This document shows, piece after piece, positions 62,240 through 64,000 of a stretch of 64,000 nucleotides of DNA (the stretch's first letter is position 1; each line of letters begins with the position of its first letter). The notes under the pieces are model-generated. The model ran no database searches, was not told the DNA's origin, and saw only the letters and a program-made list of their open reading frames with translations. The stretch spans positions 295,042-359,041 of the forward strand of contig NZ_NJFZ01000015.1 of the NCBI RefSeq assembly GCF_002270355.1. Direction: 5' to 3'. Source of the DNA: Flectobacillus sp. BAB-3569. GTDB lineage: Bacteria > Bacteroidota > Bacteroidia > Cytophagales > Spirosomataceae. The position numbers were made by a program, and so were the translations under genes.

Positions 62240-64000
62240 TTAGAATCCAAGTACCCCTGGATTAATATCTGTTGGACAGTTCACTGTTGTGGTGGTCTCA
62301 TTAGAGGTTTTTGGTGTGCCTCCATTTGAACTTACAACCGCTGTATTCTTGAACACTCCACTGAAGTTGGCCTTCACATTGATGCTCAAACTTACACTTT
62401 GTCCTGCTGGTATCTGCGTTGATCCATTGTTGCTACAAGTCACCACTTGACCTACAGCACTACAAGTAAAGCCTCCTGTACTTGGGCCACTCACAAATTG
62501 TAAGCCTATCGGTAAGTTGTCTGTCACAGTAATCGTTCCTGTTGTAGCTCCTGTTCCGCCATTGGCGATATTGAAACTATAAGCAAAGTTCGTGCCTACT
62601 GTTGCTACTACTGGTGCACTCTTCGTGATCGTCAAGTTTGCTTGTGGTAAAGCATTGATGGTCGTTGGTACCTCGTTCGATGGTTTTGGTGTCGTTACTG
62701 GATCTCCACCACCTGTTACATAAGCCGTGTTCTTCACTGGTAAGCCCGATGCTGGTGCCGTCGTTGGATTCACTGTCAATACTATCGTGCTACTACCATT
62801 AGCTGCTATCGAAGCTGTTGTTGTACAAGTCACTGCTTGACCCACTGCACTACAAGTCCAACCTGAACCACTGAATGTCACATAACTCAACTCACTTGGT
62901 AAGTTATCCGTTACGGTAATCGTTCCTGTGCTCGCAGCTAATCCTGTGTTGTTTACCGTCAAGGTATAGTTGAAATTCGTTCCTACTGTTGCCGTTGATG
63001 GACCAGACTTCACTACTACCAAATTCGGTGTTGGTGGGTTTGTAATTACTGTGGTTACGCTGTTAGACGTTTCTGCGCTTGTGTCTCCACCGCCTACTAC
63101 ACTACCTACGTTGGTGTAAGTGCCTGCTTGCGTTGGTTTCACCGTCAAACTCATCGAGCTACTACCACTCACAGCTATCACTCCACTGTTGGTACAAGTC
63201 ACCAATTGACCTGTTGTACTACAGCTCCAGCCATTGCCACCACCACTCACAAACTGTAAGCCTGTTGGTAAGTTGTCTGTCACTGTAACTACTCCCGCTG
63301 TTGAGGCCGTTCCTGAGTTTGTTACTACCAACGTGTAATCATAGTTCGTATTCACAATTCCTGTTACAGGACCTGACTTACTAATCAATAAGTTTGGTTT
63401 TGGTGCTGGTGTAATATCCGTCGTCACTGGGTTCGATGGTTTTGGTGTCGTACTTGGATCTCCACCTCCTATCACACTTGCCGTATTCACTACTGATGAA
63501 CCACTCGCCGCATCCAATGCCTTCACTGTCAAGGTCAATACATTACTACCATTTACAGCCACTACATTGCTCGTCATACAAGTCACTGTTTGACCTACAG
63601 CACTACAACTCCAACCTGCACCACTAAAGCCTACATATTGTAGGTTTGTCGCTAAAACATCCGTTACTGTTATCGTTCCACTCGTCGCTGCATTTCCTGT
63701 GTTGTTTACAGTCAAGGTATAGTTGAAATTCGTGCCTACTGTCGCTGTTACTGGACCTGATTTCACAATCGAAATACTTGGTTTTGGAGTCGGGTTAATC
63801 GTAGTCGTTACTGGATTCGACGGTTTTGGCGTCGTACTTGGGTCGCCACCACCACTCACATAAGCTGTGTTTATTGCTGGTGAGTTGGCAGCACTAACCG
63901 CTTGTACTGTCAAGATAATGTTTGAGTTGGCATTCACAATAATGGATGCATTACTCGTACATGTCACCAATTGTCCACTCGCACTACAACTCCATACACT
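62240..64000 (-). CDS. DUF11-repeat surface protein, 5' part outside the window
   Basis: 586 residues are visible; the frame stays open to the right edge, so the N-terminus is missing. It contains four complete repeats of about 118 residues and part of a fifth. Each starts like SKSGPVTATVGTNFNYTLTV, continues with TITVTDNLPTGLQFVS, a W-[ST]-C-S-x6-V-T-C pair of cysteines, and ends NTAYVSGGGDPSTTPKPSN. This is the DUF11 (PF01345) beta-sandwich of bacterial surface proteins. The DNA copies are also very similar. The protein ends INPGVLGF with no recognisable T9SS sorting tail. It is likely a surface stalk or adhesin. Confidence 0.88.
   Translation of the reverse strand, partial: SVWSCSASGQLVTCTSNASIIVNANSNIILTVQAVSAANSPAINTAYVSGGGDPSTTPKPSNPVTTTINPTPKPSISIVKSGPVTATVGTNFNYTLTVNNTGNAATSGTITVTDVLATNLQYVGFSGAGWSCSAVGQTVTCMTSNVVAVNGSNVLTLTVKALDAASGSSVVNTASVIGGGDPSTTPKPSNPVTTDITPAPKPNLLISKSGPVTGIVNTNYDYTLVVTNSGTASTAGVVTVTDNLPTGLQFVSGGGNGWSCSTTGQLVTCTNSGVIAVSGSSSMSLTVKPTQAGTYTNVGSVVGGGDTSAETSNSVTTVITNPPTPNLVVVKSGPSTATVGTNFNYTLTVNNTGLAASTGTITVTDNLPSELSYVTFSGSGWTCSAVGQAVTCTTTASIAANGSSTIVLTVNPTTAPASGLPVKNTAYVTGGGDPVTTPKPSNEVPTTINALPQANLTITKSAPVVATVGTNFAYSFNIANGGTGATTGTITVTDNLPIGLQFVSGPSTGGFTCSAVGQVVTCSNNGSTQIPAGQSVSLSINVKANFSGVFKNTAVVSSNGGTPKTSNETTTTVNCPTDINPGVLGF
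62300..64000. repeat. Tandem DNA repeats of about 350 bp inside the DUF11 gene
   Basis: Segments such as GGTATAGTTGAAATTCGT (near 62960 and 63716) and ACAGCACTACAA recur at the same place in each unit. Similarity is high enough at DNA level for unequal recombination, so the copy number may vary between strains and may be collapsed in short-read assemblies. Confidence 0.7.

Noticed and set aside
63079..63627. Plus-strand frames inside the DUF11 gene
   Set aside because: They are mirror readings of the repeats, with translations rich in H, L, S and Y and no family match.
62300..64000. CRISPR array
   Set aside because: The repeats are about 350 bp long, in frame and protein-coding. No 24-40 bp repeats with regular unique spacers exist anywhere in the window.
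1..64000. tRNA or rRNA genes, prophage, integrase or restriction system
   Set aside because: I looked for T-loop signatures with acceptor stems, rRNA-like conserved stretches and hallmark proteins and found none. A dedicated search (tRNAscan-SE, Rfam) would be decisive.

Overview
The window looks like chromosomal DNA of a free-living member of the Bacteroidota, probably a Cytophagales relative. The evidence is a giant secreted protein with a type IX secretion (T9SS) C-terminal sorting domain, a bacillithiol synthase (BshA), the Bacteroidota-restricted families DUF3667 and DUF4834, LytTR/His_kinase-type signalling, near absence of Shine-Dalgarno sequences, several TAnnTTTG-like -7 promoter motifs and AT-rich composition. 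The genus cannot be fixed from sequence reading alone. I see no tRNA, rRNA, CRISPR array, transposase, integrase or phage gene.

Layout. 1-12 kb: U32 hydroxylase-like protein plus ferredoxin, a 1785-residue T9SS cargo protein, a secreted lactonase, a PepSY-like lipoprotein, SbcD and a DUF3667 membrane protein. 12-19 kb: aspartate-type aminotransferase, NhaD antiporter, a FAS1 lipoprotein, and a LytS-like kinase/LytTR regulator pair followed by an envelope protein. 19-25 kb: a DevABC-like ABC exporter with its own TolC, a small orphan protein and a MarR regulator. 25-39 kb: a sugar dehydrogenase/cytochrome c pair, a LOV-like PAS protein without its cysteine, AroA, an amidohydrolase, YqgE, FolK, a fatty acid hydroxylase, NDH-2, BshA and a UbiA-type prenyltransferase. 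39-48 kb: a shortened division/cell wall cluster (rsmH, ftsL-like, ftsI, a coiled-coil protein, murE, mraY). 48-55 kb: an RND tripartite efflux pump. 55-64 kb: purN, purK-purE, a LysM protein, a LytTR protein with a degenerate receiver, and a secreted DUF11-repeat protein that runs off the right edge.

Two patterns cut across the annotation. First, six genes (ferredoxin, DUF3667 protein, LytTR response regulator, the protein after it, NDH-2 and the coiled-coil protein) are each broken by what looks like one missing base in a short homopolymer. In every case adding one base restores a plausible full-length protein. This is most simply a systematic indel problem in the assembly, so these should not be taken as pseudogenes without read-level evidence. 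Second, the intergenic DNA is rich in small repeat families: a GCGGTCG terminator module in the 3' region of four minus-strand genes, a roughly 150-bp palindromic element with perfect 12-bp terminal inverted repeats (one half-copy of which forms the end of folK), two short palindrome families, and low-complexity tracts.

I do not see a clearly new defence or biosynthetic system. The least explained items are the repeat families, the exporter with an operator-like palindrome and an orphan small protein, the U32/ferredoxin pair, and a possible small RNA near 56.7 kb.
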